Shown here one piece after another: positions 10,248 through 18,969 of a stretch of DNA of 64,000 bases. Origin of the DNA: Leishmania infantum JPCM5 (taxonomy: Eukaryota; Euglenozoa; Kinetoplastea; Trypanosomatida; Trypanosomatidae); the NCBI RefSeq assembly GCF_000002875.2, contig NC_009392.2, forward strand, positions 186,001-250,000. Direction: 5' to 3'. Every line of letters starts with the position of its first letter. The stretch's first letter is position 1. A model generated the notes under the pieces. That model worked only from the letters and a program-made list of their open reading frames with translations, ran no database searches and was not told the DNA's origin. The position numbers were made by a program, and so were the translations under genes.

Positions 10248-11747
10248 ATGCCTCCAAGGGCACGGCCGTCGGCGCGGCGGCGCCAGCGCAGTAGCGGGAC
10301 GCGAGTTAGCAGCATCAGCGACAGACCCATCACCGCTACCGGCGCCGGAGGCAGTGAGACAGGCGCCGCTGCAGAGTGCCGGCGGGCACACAACTCGGGG
10401 AATGGCGGCAGCACCGGTAGCGACTCTAGCGGCAACAAAAGGTGGAACGGGTCGCGCACGTCTGCCGCCACCACTGACGCGCCTCCGTCCCTTGTCATGC
10501 CAACAACAGCGGCGGTGCGTGCCTCTCGCGTGCCCAACACGCACGACCGCGAAACCGACGAGGACGAGGCGGACATGCTACAGCGCTTCTCGAACGTGTC
10601 AGAACGGCAGAGCGCACGGGGGATGTCTCCGCCGCCCTCTCCCTCTCGCGCATTCGATGGCACCGGGGACGCGGAGTGTGCGATGCACATGCCACCGGCA
10701 CAACACGGCGGTCGCGCTGCCGTATCGCTGGAACGCGTCCCCGTATCCGTGCTGCCTGTATGCGCCTTGGACAAGACAGCAGTCGCGTCCAGCCCTGCAC
10801 AGGCATCGCCGCCAAGCCAGTCCGTCCGAAGCTTTTCTTCAACCTTGCTGTCCCAGCTCCTTCTGGCTGAAGCAGCGCGCGCAGAAGCAGCAGCAGTGAC
10901 CGTGGCACAGCAACAATGTCACAACAGCGTTGACGATGGCAGCTACGCAAGCGCGGCGCCGTTCTGCGCGTCGACACCCTCGCAGGATTCGCAGTTGCCG
11001 CCACGGATGACTGCCATGGAGACAACTCGATTATACCGACACCATCGTGGCTCGGGCGCGGCATCCCTGCACGAACAGCTGCCAGAATCACCGTCGTCTG
11101 TGGCAGCGTCTCCGGCGCGGCTGCCCATGGACTACCTCGCCGTGTCCATCGGTGTCGTGCCCCTTCCGGGCTCGGAAACGCCGCACGGGAGTGCGGCCCC
11201 GCGCAAGAGGAGCCGATGGTGGCCCTGGAGTCTCACTGCCCCAACGGTAACCCCAAATGCCGCGACCGGCGTCGTCGGTGAAGCAGCCTGCGATACGGCT
11301 AGCCGCATCACAAGGGTCGATGGTAATGCGGCGGAGGCGAGCTGGCTCACCGTCCATGGCGACCCGACGGTCTCTGTGCACCAGCTGCGCCCGCTACGTT
11401 TCTACACAAGTGGCCAGCAGCACACGGCCGGCGCCGCAGCCGGCCGTAGCTCCACTTCGCCCACTCTCAAACAGCCCACCGGCGTGACAGCGGCGGCGGT
11501 GGCCGACAACGTCGTCTCGATCGAGCCCAGCAGCCGCACCATGGATGTGCTGGGGTGGTCCGGCGTGTTCGCAGATGTGCCGCTCGCCCTCCCTGGTGCG
11601 CAACCAACGAACCTCCCGGGGGCAACGGGTTCTGTCGTGAAGGGGAGCAAAGGCGTCCAGGCTCGCGGTGGTGACCGTGACGGTACCTCGCAGTCGGAGG
11701 CACTGTTCTGCAGCGGTGTCGCCTCCATCTCCGTCATTCTGGCGTGA
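10248..11747 (+). CDS. Hypothetical protein, largely disordered
   Basis: No family recognised. The 499-residue product is dominated by Ser, Ala, Thr, Pro and Gly, with an Arg-rich N terminus (MPPRARPSARRRQRS). It has no signal peptide or transmembrane segment. A short acidic stretch (DRETDEDEADMLQRF) lies near residue 100 and an Ala/Glu-rich, probably helical stretch (SQLLLAEAARAEAAAV) near 205-220. A slightly more ordered section at about 285-380 contains MDYLAVSIGVVPLP and a basic-aromatic patch KRSRWWPW. The uninterrupted frame over 1.5 kb against a background of short ORFs is the main evidence that it is coding. The ATG at 10248 is the first in frame. Function is unknown. Confidence 0.7.
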   Translation: MPPRARPSARRRQRSSGTRVSSISDRPITATGAGGSETGAAAECRRAHNSGNGGSTGSDSSGNKRWNGSRTSAATTDAPPSLVMPTTAAVRASRVPNTHDRETDEDEADMLQRFSNVSERQSARGMSPPPSPSRAFDGTGDAECAMHMPPAQHGGRAAVSLERVPVSVLPVCALDKTAVASSPAQASPPSQSVRSFSSTLLSQLLLAEAARAEAAAVTVAQQQCHNSVDDGSYASAAPFCASTPSQDSQLPPRMTAMETTRLYRHHRGSGAASLHEQLPESPSSVAASPARLPMDYLAVSIGVVPLPGSETPHGSAAPRKRSRWWPWSLTAPTVTPNAATGVVGEAACDTASRITRVDGNAAEASWLTVHGDPTVSVHQLRPLRFYTSGQQHTAGAAAGRSSTSPTLKQPTGVTAAAVADNVVSIEPSSRTMDVLGWSGVFADVPLALPGAQPTNLPGATGSVVKGSKGVQARGGDRDGTSQSEALFCSGVASISVILA

Positions 11748-12542
11748 GCTCTACGTTGAAGGAAATGGTGCGTGTGTGTGGGGGGGGGGGTTGGAGAGAC
11801 GGCGACGCCAGATGCGTGTCTGCGGCGAGCTGCCGCGCAGCCCCCTCCCCTTCTCCTTCTTTTTCTCTCTCTGTCCTCACTTGGCTTCCTCGCGCGCTTG
11901 CGACAATGACGGCCGCGCCATGTGATGTCGCTGTGCACGAAGGCAGGTCGGCTCCGTGGTCTCGGCGTTACACGCTCCGTGTAGACGCGGGGAGGGGGTA
12001 TCATCACGGCGGAGAACGCGATGGCGTTCCACGTGTTGGGCGTAAAGACAGAACCATGGGCGGGTGGGTGCGGCAGTGGCACGCAGACGAAACCATGAGC
12101 GAGAGAGGCAATGCGCGAGAACGAAACAGAACTTGGCAGGTGACGTCTGCCGAGGCGGGGGGAGGGGCACGTCAGGCACGTGGCACTGTCGTGCAGTGCC
12201 GAGCTTGCCTCCTCTCCTCCCAGCGGTGCTTTTGTGCGCGAAGAGAAATACCGTAGCACCGAGAAGCCAGGCGGAGAGAGTAGATGGCGGGCAACATCTC
12301 TTAAAGTGCTCGCCGCGCCCCATGCATGCCACGCGAGCCCTTCTTGGCGGAATCTGCACGAGCGCGCGCAGGCCGATCCTTCACCTCTTTCTTTTTTATT
12401 TGCTGTGCTCTTCGTCTTGCTCCAAACCTCCCTCCTCTCCTGAGGTCCCTGACCCTGCCACTTGAGGGTCGGCCCCCTCCCCCTCCCCTTCATCGGCAGC
12501 TCTGGTGCACGAACACGTGCAAGCACGCCTTCTTCGTGGCAG
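11748..12542 (+). other. Intergenic region, no gene seen
   Basis: Holds a GT run with ten G at about 11775, CT tracts at 11840-11885 and 12380-12440, and nothing coding-like on the + strand. A long minus-strand frame across it is a shadow ORF. Confidence 0.55.
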
Positions 12543-13631
12543 ATGCCGCCGTCGCGCAAAGTGCGGCACGCCGCTGCGGTGCAAGAGCCTCGCATTCCCG
12601 CGAAGCAGCAGCGGCAGCAGCAGCAGCGCTCGCCCTCCCCTGATCACGCCGTCGGAAAAGGTAGCTCTGCAAGCACATCGACTTCCACCGGTGCAACCGC
12701 CCGTGCTGCACCGCGGCTCCGCAAGGGGAGCTTGTCACGGACCTCCGTGACAAGTTCCCCCGTGGGGGCATCGAATCCGCGACGGCATGCGAGTGCGGCG
12801 ACGTCGTGGCGGGCACAGCTACTTCATCTCGCTACGCAGGAGGCGTACACTGCCGCGACGCTGTTGCGCCTGCTACCCTCGACAGCGCCCGCCGACGCCA
12901 GGGATGGTGTACAGCCTAACCAGTTGCTCTTGGGCACCGCTGCGCCGCCACCTGCGCCTTGTGGTGCTGGGGCTGCAGGTGGGGCCAGGGTGCAAACTGC
13001 GCAGACGGCACGCATGGCTAGACGGAGCGCATACGATGCGTCGGCACCAACCGCTCCCGCTGCCACCACCGAGGCTGCTTCCCCGCCTACCCACACTATC
13101 AAATGGACGTCGTACGGGGAGCTCTGGGAAGGCCTACTGGCTCGCCTCCCGCTAGTGAACGGAGCCAACGACGCCGCGAAGCCCACGCCAGCCACGGTCG
13201 GCAACAGCGACGGCAACGGTATCACCGGTGGTGGCAAGCGGTGCGGCGGAGAGTCGGCGGGTCACCGGGGCGACAAGAAGGCAGCGGTGGCCGCTGCTCT
13301 CGCTCACGGGGGTGCGAAAGCGGGCGACATGAACTCGCCCGCCACCGATGTCTCTTCGATGCTCAGCAACGATTGGCGATCTTTCTTTCTGCACCGGCGC
13401 CTGAGCGGCACTGCGACGGCTGGAGGTCGCACATGCACTGCTGCGCCTCCACAGGGGCACCAGGCAGCAGCGCGTCCGCAGCGGCGTCGGCTGGACAACC
13501 TCACATGCTCACCCTACATGACGCACGCGGAGCAGCGAGCGATACGCCGGTACACCGCCGCAGCAATCGCCTCTGTGCCGAGTGGCGTGCGACGCGGTCT
13601 CAGCACGATCTGCGTGCTGGACTTCCTGTGA
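12543..13631 (+). CDS. Hypothetical protein, basic and low-complexity
   Basis: No family recognised. With the first true ATG (12543, MPPSRKVRH) the product has 362 residues; the same frame is open upstream to about 12462 but only from a TTG codon. The N-terminal third is basic with a Gln run. An Ala-rich, probably helical part follows (WRAQLLHLATQEAYTAATLL, about 90-109). A motif with aromatic residues, IKWTSYGELWEGLLARLPLV, sits near 187-206. The C terminus (MTHAEQRAIRRYTAAAIASV onward) looks ordered and amphipathic. It has no signal peptide or membrane segment. It resembles its upstream neighbour only in composition. Long open frame and a structured C terminus support coding; function is unknown. 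Confidence 0.68.
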   Translation: MPPSRKVRHAAAVQEPRIPAKQQRQQQQRSPSPDHAVGKGSSASTSTSTGATARAAPRLRKGSLSRTSVTSSPVGASNPRRHASAATSWRAQLLHLATQEAYTAATLLRLLPSTAPADARDGVQPNQLLLGTAAPPPAPCGAGAAGGARVQTAQTARMARRSAYDASAPTAPAATTEAASPPTHTIKWTSYGELWEGLLARLPLVNGANDAAKPTPATVGNSDGNGITGGGKRCGGESAGHRGDKKAAVAAALAHGGAKAGDMNSPATDVSSMLSNDWRSFFLHRRLSGTATAGGRTCTAAPPQGHQAAARPQRRRLDNLTCSPYMTHAEQRAIRRYTAAAIASVPSGVRRGLSTICVLDFL

Positions 13632-14289
13632 CTTTCTCTCTCACCCTACATCTTCTTTGTAATCTGTTCGTGCGCGGGTGCAGCATCCTTTGTTGGTGCA
13701 GATGTGCCATTTGGCGGGACGGCGGGCCTGGTCGGTTTCCCTTGCCTCGCCGTCGCCAACGCAGCACAGTCAACCTGCTATACGCTGCACTTCACTTCTG
13801 CTACACACAGACAGACAGATTACTCCTTTCCCGTCTCGCTAGCTGTGTCATGGTGTACCCAACAAGCAGCCAGAAGACGCCCTCGGCTCCGTTGCCCCTC
13901 TACTGCTGCTGTTCTTCACGTCCAGGTACGCCAGAGGAGCGCCCCCACCCCCCCCCCCCCCCCAAAAAAAAAAAACGGGCAAAGTAGACGCGTGCATGCG
14001 CGCGCGTAAGCAGGCAAGGCCGTAACGGCTCTCGGTCTTTCTGACATACTCGCACTCCGTCATGCACCCTCATTATGTCGTCCTCATCGCCTTGCGCAGA
14101 AGCGAATCGCTCCGAACCAGCTTCATCCTTAGCCCTCCTCCCTCCCCCCTCCCCCGCACTCACCAGCACCACCGCACCTCACAGGCAACCTCTGGAGTGC
14201 ACGCGTACATATAACCTAACCATCTCGTTTCTTCCTCCCCACCCCCACCCCGCCATACCGCCCCACCGACACACGCCTACACGGGCCTG
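13632..14289 (+). other. Intergenic region, no gene seen
   Basis: Includes a C16-A12 homopolymer junction at 13948-13975 and pyrimidine tracts at about 14130-14160 and 14225-14260. The AG near 14163 is the best splice acceptor candidate for the next gene, since no AG lies between the later tract and the ATG. Confidence 0.55.
13948..13975. repeat. C16-A12 homopolymer junction
   Basis: Sixteen C followed directly by twelve A in the leader upstream of the SPX-PRS gene. Exact lengths may be unreliable in any assembly. Confidence 0.85.
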
Positions 14290-16812
14290 ATGCTGAAGAC
14301 CGGCAAGGATCTCTCCCAGGGCCAGGCCTTCCACCGGCAGCTGCTCAGCGAGTACAACACGGAGATCACGTTGGATAATTACGTCTCCTACTTTGAGCTG
14401 AAGCCGATTGCAAAGAAGATCGAGCACATCCGGCAAGCGTTGGAGTCCACGTACCGTGACCGGTATGCGCACCGCAGCGTCGTTGAGCCATCGCTGACGT
14501 CGACGCTGACGATTACGGAACCGCTGCAGGTGGAGCCCGTGCAGCCCTGTCTGTGCGAGACGTCCGCCGCCGTCACGCCGACGGGCCGGCGCGATGACAA
14601 GGAGTTTCCCGCCTCGCCCGTCTTCGTCACACCGAGAGGGCGGCAGCAGCACATCACCACTACCATGTTCACCGACCCGCTCTCGCCACTCTTCTTCGAG
14701 ACACCCGGCTTCAGGGCGCTAAAGGAGACGGACAAGGAGCTGGCGGCGCTTATCCAGCGCCGCATCCAGCTGCAGGAGAGGTTCTTCGAGAAGCTGCATG
14801 AGTCGTACATGCGCGTCAAGCGCTACCTCATCAAGCTCGAGCGCGACTTTGTGAACGCTGTCGCGGAGCTACGCACTTTCAACGAGGACCACATCCGCAA
14901 CGAGCTCCCGCGCAACTACATCCCGTCGCTCTACCTGAAGCTTGAAGTCATAGTCAAGTACCGCGCCCTCAACCTGAAAGCGTTCCGAAAGATTCTGAAG
15001 AAGTTCCAGGAGCGGTGCGCCTGCGACAGCCTCGAGCTGCTGCAGCGCGTCGTGAACATTGACCGGCTCATCTACGCGAGCAACATCTCACAGCCTTCCA
15101 TCGACTTTCGCAGCGCGGCGCTCGATCTGATTGTAGTGTACGGCACCGTCTTCAGACTCACGTACGAGCAGGCCGTCCGACACATGAAGCAGTACGAGAA
15201 CCGCACCGGCGTCAACGCGCAGCGTATCCTGCCTAACAGCCAGACCTTCTTCGTCGCCGACGCCTTTCCCCACCACGAGCGCCCAGGTACGTTTGCGGTG
15301 CGAGTGCTGTCCGGCACGTGCAGCCTTTTCTGCGAGAAGATGATCACGGAGGTGCTGCAGTGCCCGCGCTATCCCGGCAACAGCTGCGGCCGTTTTGCGA
15401 ACGGCGAGGTCAGCGTGAACCTGCAGGCCCCTGTCCGTGGCGACGACGTGTTCGTCGTGCAGTCCATGGTCGCTCTCGAGTCGGAAAACCTCAGCAACGC
15501 GGGGGCGCTGATGGAGCTGGCGCTGCTAGTCCACTCGGCGCAGCTCGCGGCGGCGGCGCGCATTACGGCGGTTATTCCGTATCTTGCATACACGAGCAAC
15601 GTCGCCTCCATCTCGGCCGTGGCGGAGATGATTGAGTTGGTCGGCTGCCACCACGTCATCACGGTGGACATGCACAGCGACCAGGTGGAGGGCATGTTCT
15701 CCATCCCGATAGAGAGCGCCTCTGCCATGTACGAATTTGTGCGTTACGTCTCGAATCTATTGGAAAGCGAGGGGAACACCTTCGAGAACATTACGGTCGT
15801 CGCCCCAAGCGGCGAGTTTCTCGGTCGTACGAAGGAGTACGCGGATGCGCTCATGCGCTACAACAACCTCGACAGCGCCACGCAGTTCGTGTCGGTGTGC
15901 ACGGCGGTGCGGCGGGTAGAGACGCAGCCGTTGGCGTGCACCACTCGGACCAACCGCCACGACTACGAGATTCCGCGCGTGATAGCAGAAAGCCACCGCT
16001 GCACCGGCCTTTCCTCGTCTGGGGAGGTGGCGCACGAGTGCAAGCTGCAGCAGCAGCAGCACGGGCCAGTGACGCGGAGCACGGAGTGGGGTACGCCGAA
16101 CAGCAGCACCGCTGCAAGCATGGCGACAAGCCACATCAACGTTAACACCCCCATCGATGCCCAGGGGAAACAGTACCTGCATAGCCCTGCTACGCCGCCC
16201 GCGGCGGATGCGGTGACGTCGGAGCTAGTCGCCATCGTTGGCAGCGAATCACAGGCCGTGAGTTTCAGCACGCACAGCTACTACGCCAGCACGAACGCCA
16301 CCGCACACGGCGGCACCCACAGCCTTCTGCTGCAGCGCCACGGCGAGCCGGACATGCAACGCAGCAGCAGCACTCTTGGTATCGAGAAGGCCCTTCGGCA
16401 ACAGGAAGAGGGCCCTCAGGCACTCATCATGCGTAAGGAGACAGCGAGCAATGAGTACAAGAACTACGTCCTTGTCGGCGATGTCAAGGACCGCCTGTGC
16501 ATCATCATTGAAACTGTGATCGACGAGGCTATTAACATGGCACACGTGGCGCGCTGCCTTCAAGAGCAGGGCGCAGAGCGCATCATCCTCGTCGCGACGC
16601 ACGCGGTCATGTCCGGCAATGCAATCAATCTACTGGTCGAGTCGCCCATTGAGCTGGTCGTGGTTACAGATAGCGTAAATCAGGACGAGCTCATGAAGAA
16701 CCCGGCGCTGGCGCGCAAGCTGCGCGTCGTGCCGATCGCGCCGTTGCTCGCGCGCGCGATCGAGAAGATTCACACCGAGAACACGCTCGCGACACTTTTC
16801 GACAAGTCCTAG
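14290..16812 (+). CDS. SPX domain fused to a PRPP-synthetase-like protein with degenerate catalytic motifs
   Basis: An 840-residue two-domain protein. Residues 1-240 read as an SPX domain: an N-terminal helix pair ending YFELKPIAKKI, a spacer, then ERFFEKLHESYMRVKRYLIK and the basic phosphate-binding helix NLKAFRKILKKF (228-239). SPX domains bind inositol pyrophosphates and report phosphate status. Residues about 334-840 follow the class I phosphoribosyl-pyrophosphate synthetase fold: RFANGEVSV, RGDDVFVVQS, RITAVIPY, VDMHSDQVEGMF, GDVKDR (730-735), PIAPLLARAIEKIH. However RQDRK is replaced by TSNVAS (435-440), the PDxGGxxRA loop by PSGEFLGRT (506-514), and the DDxxDTxGT PRPP loop by ETVIDEAIN (741-749). 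A low-complexity insert of about 170 residues (550-723) splits the domain. Likely a regulatory, non-catalytic PRS homologue rather than a working synthetase, although annotation pipelines would call it PRPP synthetase. The start codon opens the SPX motif. Confidence 0.88.
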   Translation: MLKTGKDLSQGQAFHRQLLSEYNTEITLDNYVSYFELKPIAKKIEHIRQALESTYRDRYAHRSVVEPSLTSTLTITEPLQVEPVQPCLCETSAAVTPTGRRDDKEFPASPVFVTPRGRQQHITTTMFTDPLSPLFFETPGFRALKETDKELAALIQRRIQLQERFFEKLHESYMRVKRYLIKLERDFVNAVAELRTFNEDHIRNELPRNYIPSLYLKLEVIVKYRALNLKAFRKILKKFQERCACDSLELLQRVVNIDRLIYASNISQPSIDFRSAALDLIVVYGTVFRLTYEQAVRHMKQYENRTGVNAQRILPNSQTFFVADAFPHHERPGTFAVRVLSGTCSLFCEKMITEVLQCPRYPGNSCGRFANGEVSVNLQAPVRGDDVFVVQSMVALESENLSNAGALMELALLVHSAQLAAAARITAVIPYLAYTSNVASISAVAEMIELVGCHHVITVDMHSDQVEGMFSIPIESASAMYEFVRYVSNLLESEGNTFENITVVAPSGEFLGRTKEYADALMRYNNLDSATQFVSVCTAVRRVETQPLACTTRTNRHDYEIPRVIAESHRCTGLSSSGEVAHECKLQQQQHGPVTRSTEWGTPNSSTAASMATSHINVNTPIDAQGKQYLHSPATPPAADAVTSELVAIVGSESQAVSFSTHSYYASTNATAHGGTHSLLLQRHGEPDMQRSSSTLGIEKALRQQEEGPQALIMRKETASNEYKNYVLVGDVKDRLCIIIETVIDEAINMAHVARCLQEQGAERIILVATHAVMSGNAINLLVESPIELVVVTDSVNQDELMKNPALARKLRVVPIAPLLARAIEKIHTENTLATLFDKS

Positions 16813-18969
16813 CACACGCATACGCACACGCACGGACGTGCGTGTGCGGTGCGACAACCGTGCCGGCGTCCGCCGTGATGCGGAGAGAAGAAAAAAAAAT
16901 AGGACCAAGCAAACGGTGAAGACGATATAAAGAGGAAAAGTTGTGAGGGGGAGGGAACTGCTCCGACGCACTCGCCCGTGTGTGCGTGTGTGTGTGTGGC
17001 GGTGGCGGTAGTAGTGGTGGTGGGGCGAAGTGATGCATTGATGGTGGAAGCAGTGGCATGTGTGTGTATATACATATATGTCTCTCTGTGTGGGTAAGAG
17101 CACGGTTAGGTGATGAAGAAGAGATAACGCAACGGAAGGCGGATCATGTCGATTGAGCATCCGTCGTGTGTCCTCGGCCCCAGCACCCACGCAACGATCG
17201 TCTTCCCCTTGCTCTGATGAGGATGAGGAGAGTGATGAGAAGGACGTGTTATAAGTTGCCTTCGCGGACGTCCGGGCCTCCTGTGTTGTTGTTTGATATT
17301 TTGTTTTGTGTGGTGAGGAGCGCTGGATTGCACGCGCCGACACCGCTTTTTCTGCCTCCTCCCCGCCCCCACCCCTCTTGTTGTTTTTTTTTTGTGTGTT
17401 TCTGTGTGTGTGTGTGTGCGTGTGATCAGCACATCTGGCGCCGAAGCACCGATACGTGCGCGCGGACGTTCTGCTACAGTTCGTGCCTACATCGAAGCAC
17501 ACACACGCACACACGGGCACGGGTACAGAGACCCTAACGCACGCACCACCGTTGTGTTCTTGGCTCCGTCCATCCTCTCCCCCCCTCATTGCTTGATGGT
17601 TCTGTGTTGGGGGCACCTTGTCGTATTCGATTCCCGTAACAACTTCAACGCCGGTGCGCCGGAAAGCGGCCGCCAACAAAGGCCAAAAAAAAGGAAAAAG
17701 GGAGAGGGAGGGCGAATGAGCGGAAGTGCCCTTCAAGATGGAGTAGAACTGCTCAAGCAGCGCAGCAGCAGCACCAAAAACCACCGCCATTCCGCTCCCT
17801 CGCCCCCTCCCCTGCCCTGGCGTGTCCCCGCGCACAGACATGCACAGTCGAATACGAGAACGCCACTCGAGGGAGCAGGACGCGCGACAAGAAACGAAAA
17901 CAAAGAAACCTGTATGCCCAACGTGAGTCCATAGAACCGAGAGGGGGGGGGGCAAGGGAAGCGAAGGGCAGGAATGGTGATGACAAGCGCGGCGATCATT
18001 TGTGATGGGGCCTCCCTCCTTATCAGCTGACTGTCTCATCTCTGCTCGACACCACGTGCTACGGTAGGTCGGCAGGCCGTCTAGTTGACGAGGGGAAGGG
18101 CTTGGAGGAGGGAGGGGGCAAGGTGAAGCTGAGCGAGGTGCGGCCCTCCTCTCTCTCTCTTCGGCTCTGTCTATACGGTGGCGTCGTGAGGTGACTTGTC
18201 CATCACGGCATGTCCGTTCGGCAACCCTCCCACCCACCGAGCCACACCCAGCCAGCTCAGCCCTCCAACTTGCCTCTCCCTCTGTCCCGCACGCACTGCT
18301 GTCTCTTCTCTCGTGTCCCGCTTTCGCTCCGCACTTGCGTGGTCGCTTCGTTGGGCCACACACGCCCTCTTCCAGGCTGGCATCAAAACACCTTCTTAGC
18401 TCAACGACTGCCCTGGCAAGCTCATCGAATTCGACTTGCGCCTGGGTCTTTGCCCGCCCTTCTCCCTGCTCTTCATCTCTCTGTGTGCGCACGCACGCAC
18501 AACACACACACACACGCGTGCGCGCAGAGAAATCGCATCGCCGTGCGGTGCGTGTTCTGTGTTCTCTTTTGTTTCTTGTGAACGGAAGGGGTGGTGGTGC
18601 GCACTCCGTGTATCCGTGCTGCCCCTGCCGCTGCTGCGGGTGCTTGTCCCGGTCGCGGATCGTGTCTTGACGTCGCCGCGCTTGGCCTCTGCGTTGCTTT
18701 CCTCCAACACCCACGGTCATCACGGCTCGTGTCATTTTTAGACTGCGCGGACGGCCCTGCCCCCTTCTCCGTCGCAAACCCTTGGCGCGTCCACTGGTCC
18801 TCGCCGCGCCCGCTCATGATCGTCCGCTGACCCCTGAGAGTGCCGTGTTCTTAGAAGCCGGTGCCGAATCGTTCTTGTTGTTGGAATAGTGTGGGGAGGG
18901 GGGGGTTCATGTGCCTCCCTGCCTGTCCCGCCCCTTCCTTTTTTGTCTTTCTGTGTCTTCAAGTTCTCC
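16813..18969 (+). other. Intergenic region (2.2 kb), no gene seen
   Basis: Rich in GT, CA and T tracts (for example (GT)n near 17396-17424) with G runs near 17944. A 715-codon minus-strand frame crosses it but is low-complexity shadow. The pyrimidine tract at about 18920-18958 feeds the splice acceptor of the next gene. Confidence 0.6.
18962..18963 (+). promoter_or_regulatory. Predicted spliced-leader acceptor AG
   Basis: The tract CCCCTTCCTTTTTTGTCTTT and following T-rich bases end in TTCAAG, six bases before the ATG at 18970. This favours 18970 over the in-frame ATG at 18889, which lies upstream of the tract. Confidence 0.6.

Noticed and set aside
12462..12542. N-terminal extension of the hypothetical protein from a TTG codon
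   Set aside because: Non-ATG initiation is not expected here and the extension is encoded by the pyrimidine-rich leader; ATG 12543 is preferred.
11402..12595. Minus-strand open frame of 397 codons
   Set aside because: Spans the end of one gene, a spacer and the start of the next on the opposite strand; composition mirrors high-GC antisense.
16630..18777. Minus-strand open frame of 715 codons
   Set aside because: It overlaps the C terminus of the SPX-PRS gene and then tract-rich spacer. The translation is Arg/His/Thr/Ser low complexity with no domain, and every supported gene in the window is on the + strand.
18889..18969. Upstream in-frame ATG for the receptor-like pseudokinase
   Set aside because: It sits 5' of the pyrimidine tract whose AG is at 18962-18963, so it should be removed by trans-splicing.
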